DNA from: Mycetocola spongiae
GTDB lineage: Bacteria > Actinomycetota > Actinomycetes > Actinomycetales > Microbacteriaceae
Direction of reading: 5' to 3'
Assembly (NCBI RefSeq): GCF_020424085.1
Contig: NZ_CP080203.1
Location: 2,542,001 to 2,606,000 of the forward strand
Length of the DNA stretch: 64,000 bases
Part shown: one piece after another, positions 1-9,437 of the stretch
How the letters are laid out: the number at the start of each line of letters is the position of its first letter
Numbering within the stretch: the stretch's first letter is position 1
Notes under the pieces: model-generated
Database searches by the model: none
What the model was told of the DNA's origin: nothing
What the model saw: the letters and a program-made list of their open reading frames with translations, nothing else
Program-made: the position numbers and the translations under genes

Positions 1-498
1 GATCCGCGGATCCGGCTTGCGCCGCCCCAGCTCCACCGAGGTGACCACGCCGTGCACCAGGGAGTCCACACCAAAGCGCTCCAGCAGCGCGGGCACCAGC
101 GGCGCGTGATAGGTATTGCTGACCACCACGATGCGCCAGTCCCGGCCCAGCTCGGCGAGGAGATCCCGAAGCCCGGCGACCGGCCGGATCGGCGCGGTCC
201 AGGCGTCCAGATAGACCGTGATAAACGCGGCCACCTCGGTATCCGATACCGGCGTGGGCAGATTTTCCCGCAGAAACTCGCGGCTCAGCGCGGTGAGGGA
301 AAACTCGCGCCGCGTGCGCTCGGCATGTTCCTCCCAGCGCTCCCAGAGCGCGCGCCAGCGCTCATCAAAATCCCCGGCGGTGCCGGGGAAGCCGTGCTCC
401 CGCGCCCACTCAAAGGGGGCCGCATTGCCGGTGGTGGCGTGATCGGCGTCGTAGCTGACCAGGGTGCCAAAAAAATCAAAGAGGAGGGCGTGTGCCAT
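1..498 (-). CDS. HAD-family hydrolase (3' end outside window)
   Basis: The reading frame starts at an ATG ending at 498 and stays open for 166 codons to base 1, so the C-terminus is missing. The N-terminus, LLFDFFGTLVSYDAD, is the HAD motif I region with the nucleophile Asp followed by the FDFFGTL form of the motif. A helical cap region follows (about residues 30-100). A motif II-like VVVSNTYH lies near residue 130, and a Lys in GRRKPDPRI near the window edge is the motif III start. These features suggest a phosphatase or haloacid dehalogenase-like hydrolase acting in the cytoplasm; the substrate cannot be told from sequence. It lies 43 bp downstream of coaA on the same strand and may be cotranscribed with it. 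Confidence 0.85.
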   Translation of the reverse strand, partial: MAHALLFDFFGTLVSYDADHATTGNAAPFEWAREHGFPGTAGDFDERWRALWERWEEHAERTRREFSLTALSREFLRENLPTPVSDTEVAAFITVYLDAWTAPIRPVAGLRDLLAELGRDWRIVVVSNTYHAPLVPALLERFGVDSLVHGVVTSVELGRRKPDPRI

Positions 499-541
499 GA
501 GCACATGCTAGCGCGCCCCGCCTGGGGAATTCCCGGTGGGG

Positions 542-1495
542 TTAGATCTTGCGCAGCAGGACCGAGCTCACGCTGTGATCGCTGTCTTTTTTCAGCACCA
601 GCTTGGCCCGGGCGCGCGTGGGGCGAATATTCTCGATCAGGTTGGGCCGGTTCACCTCGTTCCAGAAATAGCGGGCCTGGGCGCGCGCCTGCTCCTCGGT
701 GAGATCGGCATAAACATTAAAATACGAGTTTGGATTGGTAAACGCGCCGCGCTGCAGGGCCATAAACCGCTCCTCGTACCACGCGGCAATATCGCTGGAC
801 CGGGCATCCACATAGATGCTGAAATCAAAAAGATCGCTGATCGCGAGGCGGCCGTCGCGCGGCGGCTGCAGCACGTTCAGCCCCTCCACGATCAGCACGT
901 CCGGGCGACGAACCACCACGGTGGCATCCGGCACGATGTCATAACGCAGATGCGAGTAAAACGGCGCCCGTACCTCGGCACTGCCGCTCTTCACCTCGGC
1001 GATAAAACGCAGCAGCGCGCGGCGATCATAGGCCTCGGGGAAACCCTTGCGGCCCATCAGTCCGCGGCGCTCGAGCTCGGCATTGGGATAAAGAAAGCCA
1101 TCCGTGGTGATCAGCTCCACGCGCGGGGTATCGGGCCAGCGCGACATCAGCTCCCGCAGCAGGCGGGCCACCGTGGACTTGCCCACCGCCACCGAGCCGG
1201 CCACACCGATCACAAACGGGGTGGGAGGGCTGCTGGTGCCCAAAAATGCGCTCGTGGCCGCGTGCAGCTTCTTGGCATTTGCCACATAGAGGCTCAGCAG
1301 GCGGCTGAGCGGAAGATAAACCTGCGCGACCTCCTCCAGGTCCATGCGGTCGCCAAGCCCGCGCAGCTGGACGATCTCGGCGCTGGTGAGCGGCGAGTCC
1401 TGGGCGGGAGCGAGCCGGGCCCATTCTTCCCGGCCAATTTCCAGAAACGGGGTGCTGTGGGGGCCGGACGGGGTATCGCTGTGCTGATCGGGCAT
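542..1495 (-). CDS. coaA: Type I pantothenate kinase
   Basis: 317 residues, the usual length for bacterial type I pantothenate kinase, which phosphorylates pantothenate in the first step of coenzyme A synthesis. The Walker A loop is clear ([12 protein letters not shown], Lys106). It is followed by the family hallmarks TTDGFLYPN, the [10 protein letters not shown] segment, [23 protein letters not shown] and a C-terminal [16 protein letters not shown]. The ATG at 1495 is chosen because the family N-terminus begins here; the frame stays open far upstream into glmS only because of GC-driven antisense frames. It diverges from glmS with only 54 bp between the two starts, so their promoters must be adjacent or overlap. 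Confidence 0.97.
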   Translation of the reverse strand: MPDQHSDTPSGPHSTPFLEIGREEWARLAPAQDSPLTSAEIVQLRGLGDRMDLEEVAQVYLPLSRLLSLYVANAKKLHAATSAFLGTSSPPTPFVIGVAGSVAVGKSTVARLLRELMSRWPDTPRVELITTDGFLYPNAELERRGLMGRKGFPEAYDRRALLRFIAEVKSGSAEVRAPFYSHLRYDIVPDATVVVRRPDVLIVEGLNVLQPPRDGRLAISDLFDFSIYVDARSSDIAAWYEERFMALQRGAFTNPNSYFNVYADLTEEQARAQARYFWNEVNRPNLIENIRPTRARAKLVLKKDSDHSVSSVLLRKI

Positions 1496-1549
1496 AGACA
1501 GACATTCTATTGCCGCGAATCCATTTCCATTACCGGTATTGTGATTCCT

Positions 1550-3400
1550 ATGTGTGGAATCGTGGGTTACGTCGGCAACGGCGCAAGTATTGAAGTATTG
1601 ATGTCCGGCCTGAGCCGACTCGAATACCGCGGCTATGACTCGGCCGGTGTGGCCGTGATCGACGAGAACGGTACCCTGCGTTCGCGCAAGCGCGCCGGCA
1701 AGCTCGCCGTGCTTGCCCACGACCTGGAGGTCGCGCCGCTGCCCGCCTCGCACGTGGGAATCGGCCATACCCGCTGGGCCACCCACGGTGCACCCAACGA
1801 CGAGAACGCGCATCCGCACCTGGGCGACGAGGGCCGCCTGGCCCTGATCCACAACGGAATCATCGAAAACTTTGCCCCGCTGAAGCAGGAGCTCCTCGAC
1901 CAGGGCTATACGTTCCTGAGCGAGACCGACAGCGAGGTGGCCGCGGTGCTGCTCGGCCGCGAATACCGCGAGACCGGCGATCTGCAATCGGCCTTCCGCG
2001 CCGTGGTGCGCCGCCTCGAGGGTGCCTTCACCCTCCTCGCCGTGCACCAGGACCAGCCCGATGTGGTGGTGGGTGCACGCCGCAACTCCCCGCTCGTAAT
2101 TGGGCTCGGCGAGGGCGAAAACTTCCTCGGCTCCGATGTGGCCGCATTTATCGAATACACCCGCAGCGCGCTGGCCATCGGCCAGGACCAGATCGTGACG
2201 ATCGGCGCCGACCGCGTGGACGTCACCGATTTTGAGGGCAACCCCGTGACCGTGGAGCCCTTTGAGGTGGAATGGGACGCCTCCGCCTCCGAAAAGGGCG
2301 GCTGGCCCAGCTTCATGGCCAAGGAAATCACCGAGCAGCCCGATGCCGTGGCCAATACCATTCGTGGCCGCGTGACCGAGGACGGCCTCGTGGTCATCCC
2401 CGAGCTGGACGGCCTCGACGAGTTCTTCGCCGATATCGACCGCATCGTGGTGGTCGCCGCCGGCACCGCCTCCTATGCCGGGCAGGTCGGAAAATACGCG
2501 CTCGAAAAATGGGCCCGCATCCCCGTGGACGTGGAACTCAGCCACGAGTTCCGCTATCGCGATCCGGTCCTGACCGCGCGCACCCTCGTGGTGTCGATCA
2601 GCCAGTCAGGCGAGACCATGGACACCCTGATGGCCGTGAAATACGCCCGCGAGGCCGGGGCCAAGACCCTGTCGATCTGTAATACCCAGGGCGCCACCAT
2701 CCCGCGCGAATCCGATGCCGTGGTGTATACCCACGCCGGACCCGAGGTGGCCGTGGCCTCCACCAAGGCCTTTGTGGCGCAGATCACCGCGACCTATCTG
2801 CTCGCGCTGCATATCGCGCGCCTGCGCGGCACGGTGCCCGCCGCCGAGCTTTCGGAGTTTGCCGCGGAGCTCGCCGCGATCCCCGCGAAGATCGTGGAGG
2901 TCCTGGAACAAAAGGACACCATCACCCAGCTGGCCCAGTGGATGAGCGACTCGCGTGCGGTGCTGTTCCTCGGCCGCAACGTGGGCTTCCCGATCGCCCT
3001 GGAGGGCGCGCTGAAGCTTAAGGAACTCGCCTATATCCACGCCGAGGGTTTTGCCGCCGGCGAGCTGAAGCACGGCCCGATCGCGCTGATCGAGCCGGGC
3101 CAGCCCGTATTTGTGATCGTGCCGAGCCCGCGCGGCTCCGCCACGCTGCACTCCAAGGTGGTATCCAATATTCAGGAGATCCGGGCGCGTGGCGCGAAGG
3201 TCATCGCGATCGCCGAGGCCGGCGATGCCGCGGTGCTGCCGTTCACCGATGTGGTCATCCACATTCCGCTCGCGGCCCCGATGTTTGAGCCGCTGCTGGC
3301 CGTGATCCCGCTGCAGATCTTCGCGATGGAGCTCTCCAATGCCAAGGGCCTGGACGTGGATCAGCCGCGTAACCTCGCCAAATCCGTCACCGTCGAATAG
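1550..3400 (+). CDS. glmS: Glutamine--fructose-6-phosphate aminotransferase (isomerizing)
   Basis: 616 residues. Makes glucosamine-6-phosphate from fructose-6-phosphate and glutamine, the entry step to UDP-GlcNAc and peptidoglycan. The start is fixed by MCGIVGYVG, where Cys2 becomes the N-terminal nucleophile of the class II glutamine amidotransferase domain (about residues 2-220). GHTRWATHG and HNGIIEN are typical of that domain. Two SIS sugar-isomerase domains follow (about 290-430 and 460-600; [12 protein letters not shown] and STKAFVAQ are visible), and the C-terminus [13 protein letters not shown] is the canonical one. An open frame extends to 536 upstream of the ATG but lies antisense to coaA and is not part of the gene. 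acpS follows after 8 bp, so it is probably the first gene of the operon. Confidence 0.98.
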   Translation: MCGIVGYVGNGASIEVLMSGLSRLEYRGYDSAGVAVIDENGTLRSRKRAGKLAVLAHDLEVAPLPASHVGIGHTRWATHGAPNDENAHPHLGDEGRLALIHNGIIENFAPLKQELLDQGYTFLSETDSEVAAVLLGREYRETGDLQSAFRAVVRRLEGAFTLLAVHQDQPDVVVGARRNSPLVIGLGEGENFLGSDVAAFIEYTRSALAIGQDQIVTIGADRVDVTDFEGNPVTVEPFEVEWDASASEKGGWPSFMAKEITEQPDAVANTIRGRVTEDGLVVIPELDGLDEFFADIDRIVVVAAGTASYAGQVGKYALEKWARIPVDVELSHEFRYRDPVLTARTLVVSISQSGETMDTLMAVKYAREAGAKTLSICNTQGATIPRESDAVVYTHAGPEVAVASTKAFVAQITATYLLALHIARLRGTVPAAELSEFAAELAAIPAKIVEVLEQKDTITQLAQWMSDSRAVLFLGRNVGFPIALEGALKLKELAYIHAEGFAAGELKHGPIALIEPGQPVFVIVPSPRGSATLHSKVVSNIQEIRARGAKVIAIAEAGDAAVLPFTDVVIHIPLAAPMFEPLLAVIPLQIFAMELSNAKGLDVDQPRNLAKSVTVE

Positions 3401-3408
3401 GACGCCAA

Positions 3409-3768
3409 ATGATCTCCGGCATCGGAGTGGACCTCGTGGATATGGTGCGCTTTGAGCACTCGCTGCGGCGCACCCCCGCCCTGCGGGAACGCCTGTTTTG
3501 CCCGGGGGAGCGTGGCCTCGCGCCGCGCTCCCTCGCGGGCCGCTTTGCCGCCAAGGAGGCGCTGATTAAGGCCCTCGGCGGCAGCGACGGCCTGCGCTGG
3601 CAGGAGGTTGAGGTGGTGACCGATGCCGAGGGTGCGCCGTCGTTCAGCCTCAGCGGGGGCACGGCCGAGCGGGTGCGCGGCCTGGGCATCGGCACCGTCC
3701 ACCTGTCGATCACCCACGATGCCGGGCGGGCGATGGCCTTTGTGGTGGCCGAACGGATGGAGTCCTGA
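3409..3768 (+). CDS. acpS: Holo-[acyl-carrier-protein] synthase
   Basis: 119 residues, standard length. Transfers 4'-phosphopantetheine from CoA to acyl carrier protein. Family motifs are present: GIGVDLVDMVRF near the start (metal-binding Asp) and RFAAKEALIKALG, whose Glu also binds the metal, then a C-terminal HLSITHDAGRAMAFVV. It starts 8 bp after glmS and its TGA overlaps the alr ATG by one base (TGATG), which indicates translational coupling. The pairing of acpS with alr is common in actinobacteria. Confidence 0.95.
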   Translation: MISGIGVDLVDMVRFEHSLRRTPALRERLFCPGERGLAPRSLAGRFAAKEALIKALGGSDGLRWQEVEVVTDAEGAPSFSLSGGTAERVRGLGIGTVHLSITHDAGRAMAFVVAERMES

Positions 3769-4889
3769 TGGGTGAGATGCGGACCGCGCGGGTGGACCTC
3801 GCGGCGATTGCCGGAAACGTGCGGGCGTTTATTCACGAGATGGCCCCCTCCCGCGTGCTGATCGTGGTGAAGGCCGATGCCTATGGGCATGGCGCGCTGC
3901 CGGTGGCCCGTGCCGCGCAGGACGCCGGGGCGCACTGGATTGGCACCGCCGATCTGCGCGAGGCACTCGCGCTGCGCGAGGGGGGCATCACCGCCCCGCT
4001 GCTGTGCTGGCTGCACGGACCCGATACCAATTTTGCCGCGGCGGTGGCCGCCGATATCTGCGTGGCCGTATCCTCGCTCGCGCAGCTGCGCGCGATGGCC
4101 GCGGCCGCGGGGGATACCGCGGCGCATGTGCAGCTGAAGCTGGAAACCGGGCTCTCCCGCAACGGTGCCGAACCGCATGCCTGGGCGGCGCTTTTTGCCG
4201 AGGCCGCCGCGCTCGAGGCCGCGGGCACGCTGCGGGTGAGCGGCATCATGAGCCACCTGTCCAATACCGATGCCCCCTCCGATGCCGCGCAGCTGGCGCT
4301 GTTTAACCGCGGCGTGGCCGAGGCCCGGGCCGCGGGACTTAGCCCCGAGCTGACCCATATCGCGGCGACCGCGGGGGCGCTCACCCTCCCCGAGGCGCGC
4401 CTGGGCATGGTGCGGATCGGGATCGGCACCTATGGCGTGAGCCCGTTTGAGGATGCCACCCCCACGCTGCCCGGGCTGCGCCCCGCGATGACGCTTGGCG
4501 CACCCGTGATCGCCGTGCGCCGCGTGCCCGCGGGCACCGGAATCTCCTATGGATATACCCAGCGCACCGAGCGCGAGACCACGCTCGCACTGATACCGCT
4601 GGGCTATGCCGATGGCCTGCCGCGGCATGCCTCGGGCCGCGCACTCGTGAATATCAACGGTAAAAACTATCCGCTGCGCGGCCGGATCGCGATGGACCAG
4701 TGTGTGCTGGAAATTGGCGAGGATGCCGTGAGCGTGGGCGATCGCGCGGTGGTCTTTGGCGATCCCGCAACCGGCGTGCCCTCGGCCTGGGACCTCGCAC
4801 ACGCGGCCGAGAGTATCGGCTATGAAATCATCACCCGGATCGGCCCGCGCGTGATCCGCGAATACGTATCGGAGGGCACCCCCGCATGA
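3768..4889 (+). CDS. alr: Alanine racemase
   Basis: 373 residues. PLP-dependent racemase making D-alanine for peptidoglycan. The PLP lysine is Lys35 in VVKADAYGHG. The second catalytic base is the Tyr in GISYGYTQRT, and the C-terminal domain carries PLGYADGLPR and GRIAMDQCVLE, all family signatures. Length and order fit full-length Alr. The ATG overlaps the acpS stop, and the last four bases (ATGA) overlap the tsaE start, so acpS-alr-tsaE are translationally coupled. Confidence 0.97.
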   Translation: MGEMRTARVDLAAIAGNVRAFIHEMAPSRVLIVVKADAYGHGALPVARAAQDAGAHWIGTADLREALALREGGITAPLLCWLHGPDTNFAAAVAADICVAVSSLAQLRAMAAAAGDTAAHVQLKLETGLSRNGAEPHAWAALFAEAAALEAAGTLRVSGIMSHLSNTDAPSDAAQLALFNRGVAEARAAGLSPELTHIAATAGALTLPEARLGMVRIGIGTYGVSPFEDATPTLPGLRPAMTLGAPVIAVRRVPAGTGISYGYTQRTERETTLALIPLGYADGLPRHASGRALVNINGKNYPLRGRIAMDQCVLEIGEDAVSVGDRAVVFGDPATGVPSAWDLAHAAESIGYEIITRIGPRVIREYVSEGTPA

Positions 4890-5359
4890 GTGCATCCCTG
4901 CCCGCCGAGGGCGAATATCTCCTGAATACCCCCGAGGATATGCATCGCTTTGGCGTGGACCTTGGCCGCGCGCTGGGAGCGGGCGACCTGCTGATCCTCA
5001 CCGGCCCGCTCGGCGCCGGGAAAACCACCCTGACCCGCGGCATCGGCGAGGGCCTCGGGGTGCGCGGACCGGTGACCAGCCCCACGTTTGTGCTGGCGCG
5101 CACCCATCCGAGCCTGATCGGCGGCGCACCGCTCGTGCACGTGGATGCCTATCGCCTGGGCAGTGCGCTGGAGGTGGACGATCTGGACCTGGATCTCGCG
5201 CGCAGCGTGGTGATCGTGGAATGGGGCCGGGACGTGGCCTCGATCCTCGCCGAGCGGTGGTGGGAGATCGAGATCATCCGGCCGACCGCGGGCGAGGCCG
5301 GCGATGTGGAGTCCGAGCCGCGGCGCGTCATCCTGTCCCGGCGGCACGCGGGCGCGTAG
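4886..5359 (+). CDS. tsaE: tRNA threonylcarbamoyladenosine biosynthesis ATPase TsaE
   Basis: 157 residues. ATPase of the complex that makes the N6-threonylcarbamoyladenosine at position 37 of ANN-decoding tRNAs. The Walker A motif is TGPLGAGKTTLTRG (Lys46), followed by the family sequences VTSPTFVLAR and VHVDAYRLG and an acidic VVIVEWGRDV. It overlaps alr by 4 bp and is followed by tsaB, rimI and tsaD, giving the full t6A maturation set in one operon except for TsaC, which is not in the window. Confidence 0.96.
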   Translation: MSASLPAEGEYLLNTPEDMHRFGVDLGRALGAGDLLILTGPLGAGKTTLTRGIGEGLGVRGPVTSPTFVLARTHPSLIGGAPLVHVDAYRLGSALEVDDLDLDLARSVVIVEWGRDVASILAERWWEIEIIRPTAGEAGDVESEPRRVILSRRHAGA

Positions 5360-5383
5360 GCCCGACGCGGGTAGGCTAGAAGC

Positions 5384-6004
5384 ATGTACCTGGCCATTGA
5401 TACCTCCACCGGAACCAGTGTGGCCGTGGTGAGCGCCGCGGGAGAGATCCGCGCGTCCCGCCTGCTGCCCGAAACCATGCGTCACGCCGAGGTGGTGGGC
5501 ACCTATATCCTTGAGGTCCTGGCCGAGACCGGCGTCTCCCCGCGCGAATTATCCGGGGTGATCTCGGGCATGGGCCCGGGGCCGTTCACGGGCCTGCGGA
5601 TCGGCATCGCCGCCGCGCGCGCGTTTGGGCAGGGAGCCGGCATCCCGGTGCTGCCGCTGACCAGCCATGATGCGGTGGCCCTGGAATGGTATGGCGCGGG
5701 TGGCACGGGCGAATTATTGGTGACCACGGATGCGCGCCGCCGCGAGCTGTACTGGTCCCGCTATAGCGGGCTCGATGCCCACGGCATCCCGGTGCGCCTC
5801 GCGGGGCCCGGCCTCGCCGTGCCCGCGGAGATCGCGGATGGCGCGGGACACCGCATCGATGCCGAGGGGATCTCCGCCGGGGCGCTGGGCATCCTGGCCG
5901 GGCGCATCCACGCCGCCGGTGCCGCATTTGCCGCGGATGAGCCGCTCTATCTGCGCTCGCCGGATATTGCCGCGGCCGGCCCGAAGAAGCGGGTCAGCCA
6001 GTGA
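5384..6004 (+). CDS. tsaB: tRNA threonylcarbamoyladenosine biosynthesis protein TsaB
   Basis: 206 residues. Partner and paralogue of TsaD in t6A synthesis, with an ASKHA fold. It starts MYLAIDTSTGTSVAVV, the typical nucleotide-fold strand, and carries VISGMGPGPFTGLRIG, the most conserved TsaB segment. It has none of the metal-binding His residues of TsaD, as expected for a scaffold subunit. The start lies 24 bp after tsaE, and its stop is 7 bp before the rimI start. Confidence 0.95.
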   Translation: MYLAIDTSTGTSVAVVSAAGEIRASRLLPETMRHAEVVGTYILEVLAETGVSPRELSGVISGMGPGPFTGLRIGIAAARAFGQGAGIPVLPLTSHDAVALEWYGAGGTGELLVTTDARRRELYWSRYSGLDAHGIPVRLAGPGLAVPAEIADGAGHRIDAEGISAGALGILAGRIHAAGAAFAADEPLYLRSPDIAAAGPKKRVSQ

Positions 6005-6011
6005 GCCGCGC

Positions 6012-6494
6012 GTGAGTACGCCGATTCGCCCCGCGAGTGCCGCCGACCTCGAGGCGATCATGGCCATCGAGACCGCCGAGTTCCTCCGCGATGCCTGGTC
6101 ACCCGCGCTGATGGCCGGGGAGCTTGCCTCGGAACACACCGCCTATTTTGTGGCCGGGGGCGATACCCCGCTGGACGGCTATGCGGGACTCTTTGCGCCC
6201 GCGGGCTCCCCCGAGGGCGACGTGCAGACCATCGCGGTGGCCACGCATGCCCGCCGCCGCGGCCTGGGCCGGGCACTGATGGGCACGCTCATCAACGAGG
6301 CCCGCGGGCGCGGGGTGCGCGAACTCTTTTTGGAGGTGCGCGAGGATAACCCGGGTGCCCGGGCGCTCTATCTCGACCTGGGATTTGAGGAGCTGGGGAT
6401 TCGCCGCGGCTATTATCAGCCGGATAACGTGGATGCCGTGGTGATGCGTTTGCGGATCACCCCCGCGCGGGAAACCGGAATTGGCCGCGGCTAG
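6012..6494 (+). CDS. rimI: Ribosomal protein S18-alanine N-acetyltransferase (GNAT family)
   Basis: 160 residues from a GTG start at 6012, chosen because it immediately follows the tsaB stop; the longer open frame reaching back to 5730 overlaps tsaB. The GNAT acetyl-CoA-binding motif is QTIAVATHARRRGLGRALM, followed by LFLEVREDNPGARALYLDLGFEE, typical of RimI. The position between tsaB and tsaD is the conserved location of rimI. The true acceptor (S18 N-terminus or another protein) is inferred from the family and neighbourhood, not seen directly. Confidence 0.9.
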   Translation: MSTPIRPASAADLEAIMAIETAEFLRDAWSPALMAGELASEHTAYFVAGGDTPLDGYAGLFAPAGSPEGDVQTIAVATHARRRGLGRALMGTLINEARGRGVRELFLEVREDNPGARALYLDLGFEELGIRRGYYQPDNVDAVVMRLRITPARETGIGRG

Positions 6495-6527
6495 CGGCCC
6501 AGAGATTTACAGAGAAAAGGACCGCGA

Positions 6528-7610
6528 ATGAACCGCGAAAACCCGCTGGTATTGGGCATCGAGAGCTCCTGCGATGAGACCGGCATCGGAATCGTGCGCG
6601 GCAGCACACTGCTGAGCAATACGATCGCCTCCTCGATGGATGAGCACGCACGCTATGGCGGCGTGGTTCCCGAGGTGGCCGCGCGCGCCCATCTGGAGGC
6701 GATGGGGCCCTCGATCGAGGCAGCGATGGCCGAGGCCGGGGTGACCTTTGAGGAATTGGACGCCATCGCGGTGACCAGCGGCCCGGGTCTCTCGGGTGCG
6801 CTCATGGTGGGTGTGGGGGCCGCTAAGGCGCTCGCCGTGGCCACGGGAAAACCGTTTTATGCCGTGAATCACCTCGTGGGTCACGTGGGGGCGGATATCC
6901 TCGACGCGAGCTCGGAACCGTTTGATTACCCCACGATTGCGCTGTTGGTCTCGGGCGGACATACCTCGCTGCTGCTCGTGCGTGACCTCGTAAACGATGT
7001 GGAACTGCTGGGGGAGACCATCGACGATGCCGCGGGCGAGGCCTTTGATAAGGTGGCCCGCGTGCTGGGGCTGCCCTATCCGGGCGGGCCGCAGATCGAC
7101 CGCGCCGCCGCGGAGGGTGACCCGCGGGCCATCCGTTTCCCGCGCGGGTTGAGCCTCCCCAAGGACATGGAAAAGCACCGCTATGACTTCTCGTTTTCGG
7201 GGCTGAAGACCGCCGTGGCCCGCTGGGTGGAGCAGCGCGAGGACGCGGGGGAGGAGATCCCCACGGCCGATGTGGCCGCGAGCTTCCGCGAGGCAGTGGT
7301 GGATGTCCTGATCACGAAGGCCCTGAACGCGTGTGCCGATCTGGGCGTACCGCGCCTGCTCCTCGGCGGGGGTGTGGTGGCCAATGCCCGGCTGCGCGTG
7401 GTGGCCGAGGAACGCGCGGCCGCGGCCGGGGTGGCGCTGCGCATCCCGCCGCTGAGCCTGTGCACCGATAATGGCGCGATGATCGCGGCGCTCGCCGCCC
7501 AGCTGATCCGCGCGGGACACCAACCCTCACACCTCAATATCGCCGCGGACTCCACGCTGCCGGTCACCGAGATCCAGGTGGGTGAGCTCTCCGCGGACGC
7601 CGTGGCCTAG
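6528..7610 (+). CDS. tsaD: tRNA threonylcarbamoyltransferase TsaD
   Basis: 360 residues. Catalytic subunit (Kae1/Gcp family) that transfers the threonylcarbamoyl group onto A37 of tRNA. The N-terminus has the nucleotide-fold [13 protein letters not shown]. The metal site is formed by HLVGHVGAD-type histidines, and [21 protein letters not shown] and [10 protein letters not shown] are all diagnostic. A good ribosome binding site (AAAAGGA) precedes the ATG. It ends the operon that begins at glmS. No clear terminator follows, but the next gene cluster starts 107 bp later with different base composition. Confidence 0.97.
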   Translation: MNRENPLVLGIESSCDETGIGIVRGSTLLSNTIASSMDEHARYGGVVPEVAARAHLEAMGPSIEAAMAEAGVTFEELDAIAVTSGPGLSGALMVGVGAAKALAVATGKPFYAVNHLVGHVGADILDASSEPFDYPTIALLVSGGHTSLLLVRDLVNDVELLGETIDDAAGEAFDKVARVLGLPYPGGPQIDRAAAEGDPRAIRFPRGLSLPKDMEKHRYDFSFSGLKTAVARWVEQREDAGEEIPTADVAASFREAVVDVLITKALNACADLGVPRLLLGGGVVANARLRVVAEERAAAAGVALRIPPLSLCTDNGAMIAALAAQLIRAGHQPSHLNIAADSTLPVTEIQVGELSADAVA

Positions 7611-7651
7611 CCGGGGCGCGCGGGCGATGCACCCGGCGGAGGATCGGATTC

Positions 7652-7690
7652 CGGACAGCGGCGCCGGGCGTGGGGAGATCGTGCGATAGC
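7652..7690 (+). repeat. Upstream repeat, copy 1 (shared promoter-region element)
   Basis: 39 bp beginning CGGACAGCG and ending GTGCGATAGC. It matches 9997-10035 at 35 of 39 positions by eye. It sits 28 bp upstream of the start of the WXG-type gene at 7718. Because the second copy lies at the same kind of position before the second lipoprotein gene, it probably carries a common promoter or regulatory site. No standard -35/-10 pair is obvious in it. Confidence 0.75.
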
Positions 7691-7717
7691 ATCGGCCGGG
7701 GCAATGGGGGGCCGAAT

Positions 7718-8845
7718 ATGTCATCTGAAACCGACTTCTGGCTACTACCGGAAGGGCTAGAGCAACAGGCGGGGGTGATCGATCAGTGGTGTCGAGAATT
7801 CGGCACTATCAACGCATCACTCGCGAAGGTCATTCTCGAGGGTGAGCCTGGAGCAGGCATATATAACCATGCCATGGAGCAGGCAGCCACTTTACATACT
7901 GCGATCTTGCGCTGGATGGCGCATATGCAAAACGTTTTAGAAAGCGTCAGCACCGAGCTGCGCCACGTCGCGGTGGTGGGCCGGTCGATGGACCTCGAGG
8001 CCGCGGCGCGACTCGATAAATATGACCCGAGCGAATATAACTGGTTTAGTCGAAAACCGCTGGACGGTTCCGACCCCGATGCCGGTTCGCTGACTCCCCC
8101 GGAATATCGTTATGACGAGCCGACGGCCCCCGTTTTCCCCCCGTCGGCCTCGATGTCGGGATCTTATCTTGATGCCGGCCCCGGGGCTTTTCGCGGGACG
8201 AATGAGTTCACCAACGGGCTCTTCCCCGAGGACCTTATGAGCCCAACCGGTTGGATTCGAACCGTTTTGCAGCAGATCGGCGCGCTTAGCTATCGGCAAC
8301 AGATCCTCAATGCGTTTGGCGGTGACTGGTCGGTTTTGCGCTGGTATGCCCATAAGATCGATGGCCTCAGCAAATTTCTCTTTGATGTCCATTCATCACT
8401 TATCCCGACGATCGGCTCGGTCTTGATCTACTGGCAGGGCTATTCGGCAAATAGCGCGGCTGCCTATTTTAGGGTCATGCTTGACGGGATCGAAGAAGCT
8501 GTGAAAGGTAGCGTTGCATTTTCGGACGCACTCAACGAGTATGTTGACGCGGTCATGAGCTTTGCCGATTATCTGGGCGGCGAGATTGAGGCGCTATGCG
8601 ACACCGTAATTTTTGCCGCAGTGGCCCAGGCTTTGGGGAAAAAGAGCGTCATTGGTTGGGCGTTGGGCGAAGGCGCCGCGGCGGTGGCCATCGGCGAGGC
8701 CATGAGAATCTGGTCCAGGATCCGGGACGTGTTCCAGACCATGGAGAAGCTCTATTACCTTTTGATGGCGTTAAGAGCGTTTAACGCCGACCTTGATGAC
8801 TTTATAACGGACCTGAAGGTCCCTTATATGGTGGAGACCTCATGA
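7718..8845 (+). CDS. Two-domain WXG-like (type VII secretion-related) protein
   Basis: 375 residues from an ATG at 7718 preceded by a G-rich ribosome binding site. The first part (about residues 10-110) is a helical segment, roughly the size of one WXG100-type hairpin. A Pro- and Asp-rich linker follows (about 115-185). A second helical domain contains a WxG-type turn, VLIYWQGYSANSAAAYF (about residue 240). The C-terminal third is hydrophobic and alanine/glycine-rich (FAAVAQALGKKSVIGWALGEGAAAVAIG) and may insert into or cross a membrane. There is no signal peptide, as expected for ESX/type VII-like substrates. Its stop overlaps the next start (ATGA). Base composition is visibly lower in GC than the flanking core genes. 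No enzymatic domain was recognised. Confidence 0.75.
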   Translation: MSSETDFWLLPEGLEQQAGVIDQWCREFGTINASLAKVILEGEPGAGIYNHAMEQAATLHTAILRWMAHMQNVLESVSTELRHVAVVGRSMDLEAAARLDKYDPSEYNWFSRKPLDGSDPDAGSLTPPEYRYDEPTAPVFPPSASMSGSYLDAGPGAFRGTNEFTNGLFPEDLMSPTGWIRTVLQQIGALSYRQQILNAFGGDWSVLRWYAHKIDGLSKFLFDVHSSLIPTIGSVLIYWQGYSANSAAAYFRVMLDGIEEAVKGSVAFSDALNEYVDAVMSFADYLGGEIEALCDTVIFAAVAQALGKKSVIGWALGEGAAAVAIGEAMRIWSRIRDVFQTMEKLYYLLMALRAFNADLDDFITDLKVPYMVETS

Positions 8846-9159
8846 ATAATGGCCCCGAACTAACTCCCCAGCAGCTCTTTAGCGCGCAGGGCGATTCGTC
8901 CGGAGAGCATCCCCCCACCCTGCTGGCATCCATCCCGTCTGATTCGCTCGCAATGAGCTATCTCCGAGATGCACTCGGCGAGCTCGTAAAATCTTCCGAT
9001 ACTCCCCCGGCGGCCCGCGCGCTTATCGAGGCGACGTTGAAGGGCGAGGTGCCGCTTTCGCGGATGCTTAATGACGCCCTATTTCTGCCGTCCGATGAGT
9101 CTGAACCCGGTGGGGTGCACACGGCAGACCAACCCGAGGAGGGTATTCGATGGGGATAA
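8842..9159 (+). CDS. Small acidic protein of the WXG cluster
   Basis: 105 residues, not recognised. The ATG overlaps the previous stop by 4 bp and has a GGAG ribosome binding site inside the upstream gene; its own end overlaps the next start by 10 bp, so it is translated as part of the operon. The sequence is acidic, predicted mostly helical, with no signal peptide, membrane segment or cysteine. Its place between a large WXG-like protein and a WXG100 protein suggests a chaperone or partner role, but that is only context. Confidence 0.7.
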   Translation: MNNGPELTPQQLFSAQGDSSGEHPPTLLASIPSDSLAMSYLRDALGELVKSSDTPPAARALIEATLKGEVPLSRMLNDALFLPSDESEPGGVHTADQPEEGIRWG

Positions 9160-9437
9160 AAATACAGGCAGGCGCGACCCGCGGTTCGATCGCGCGTATC
9201 CGTAAGGAGCTAGACGGCATACAAACCTGGCTCGACGATCTGCGATACGAGACCCGTGTACTTCAAGGCCTCTGGAACGGGGATGCCCGCGATGCTTTCG
9301 CAAGCTCAATGGCGCGAGCACAGTCCTCGCTTGACGGGCTCCGAGCGGCGGCGGAAAGCGCGGCCGCGCAGGCCGATTCGACAATTGAGTCCTTCGAAAT
9401 TTTCGATCGCCGCCGCGCATCGGTATGGCATCTCTGA
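9150..9437 (+). CDS. WXG100-family protein
   Basis: 95 residues, the normal size for WXG100 (ESAT-6-like) proteins. Two helices flank a W-N-G turn (GLWNGDARDAFASSMARA), the diagnostic WXG motif followed by the typical AR..F pattern. A strong ribosome binding site (GAGGAGGG) precedes the ATG. The common C-terminal secretion signal Y-x-x-x-D/E is not evident; the tail reads SFEIFDRRRASVWHL. No type VII ATPase (EccC) or membrane component is in the window, so if it is exported the machinery lies elsewhere. Confidence 0.85.
   Translation: MGIKIQAGATRGSIARIRKELDGIQTWLDDLRYETRVLQGLWNGDARDAFASSMARAQSSLDGLRAAAESAAAQADSTIESFEIFDRRRASVWHL

Noticed and set aside
536-1549. In-frame upstream extension of glmS giving a 954-residue protein
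   Set aside because: It lies antisense to coaA, GlmS needs Cys2 at its processed N-terminus, and the added sequence has no protein-like features.
1496-2545. Minus-strand extension of coaA antisense to glmS (667 residues)
   Set aside because: It is a GC-bias shadow; CoaA has its normal length from 1495.
3387-4895. 502-residue minus-strand frame opposite acpS and alr
   Set aside because: It is antisense to two well-supported genes and has low-complexity Arg/Gly/His composition.
8248-8265. tRNA T-arm-like sequence (GGTTCGAATCC on the minus strand)
   Set aside because: It lies inside the WXG-like coding sequence, and no acceptor, D or anticodon stems can be built around it.
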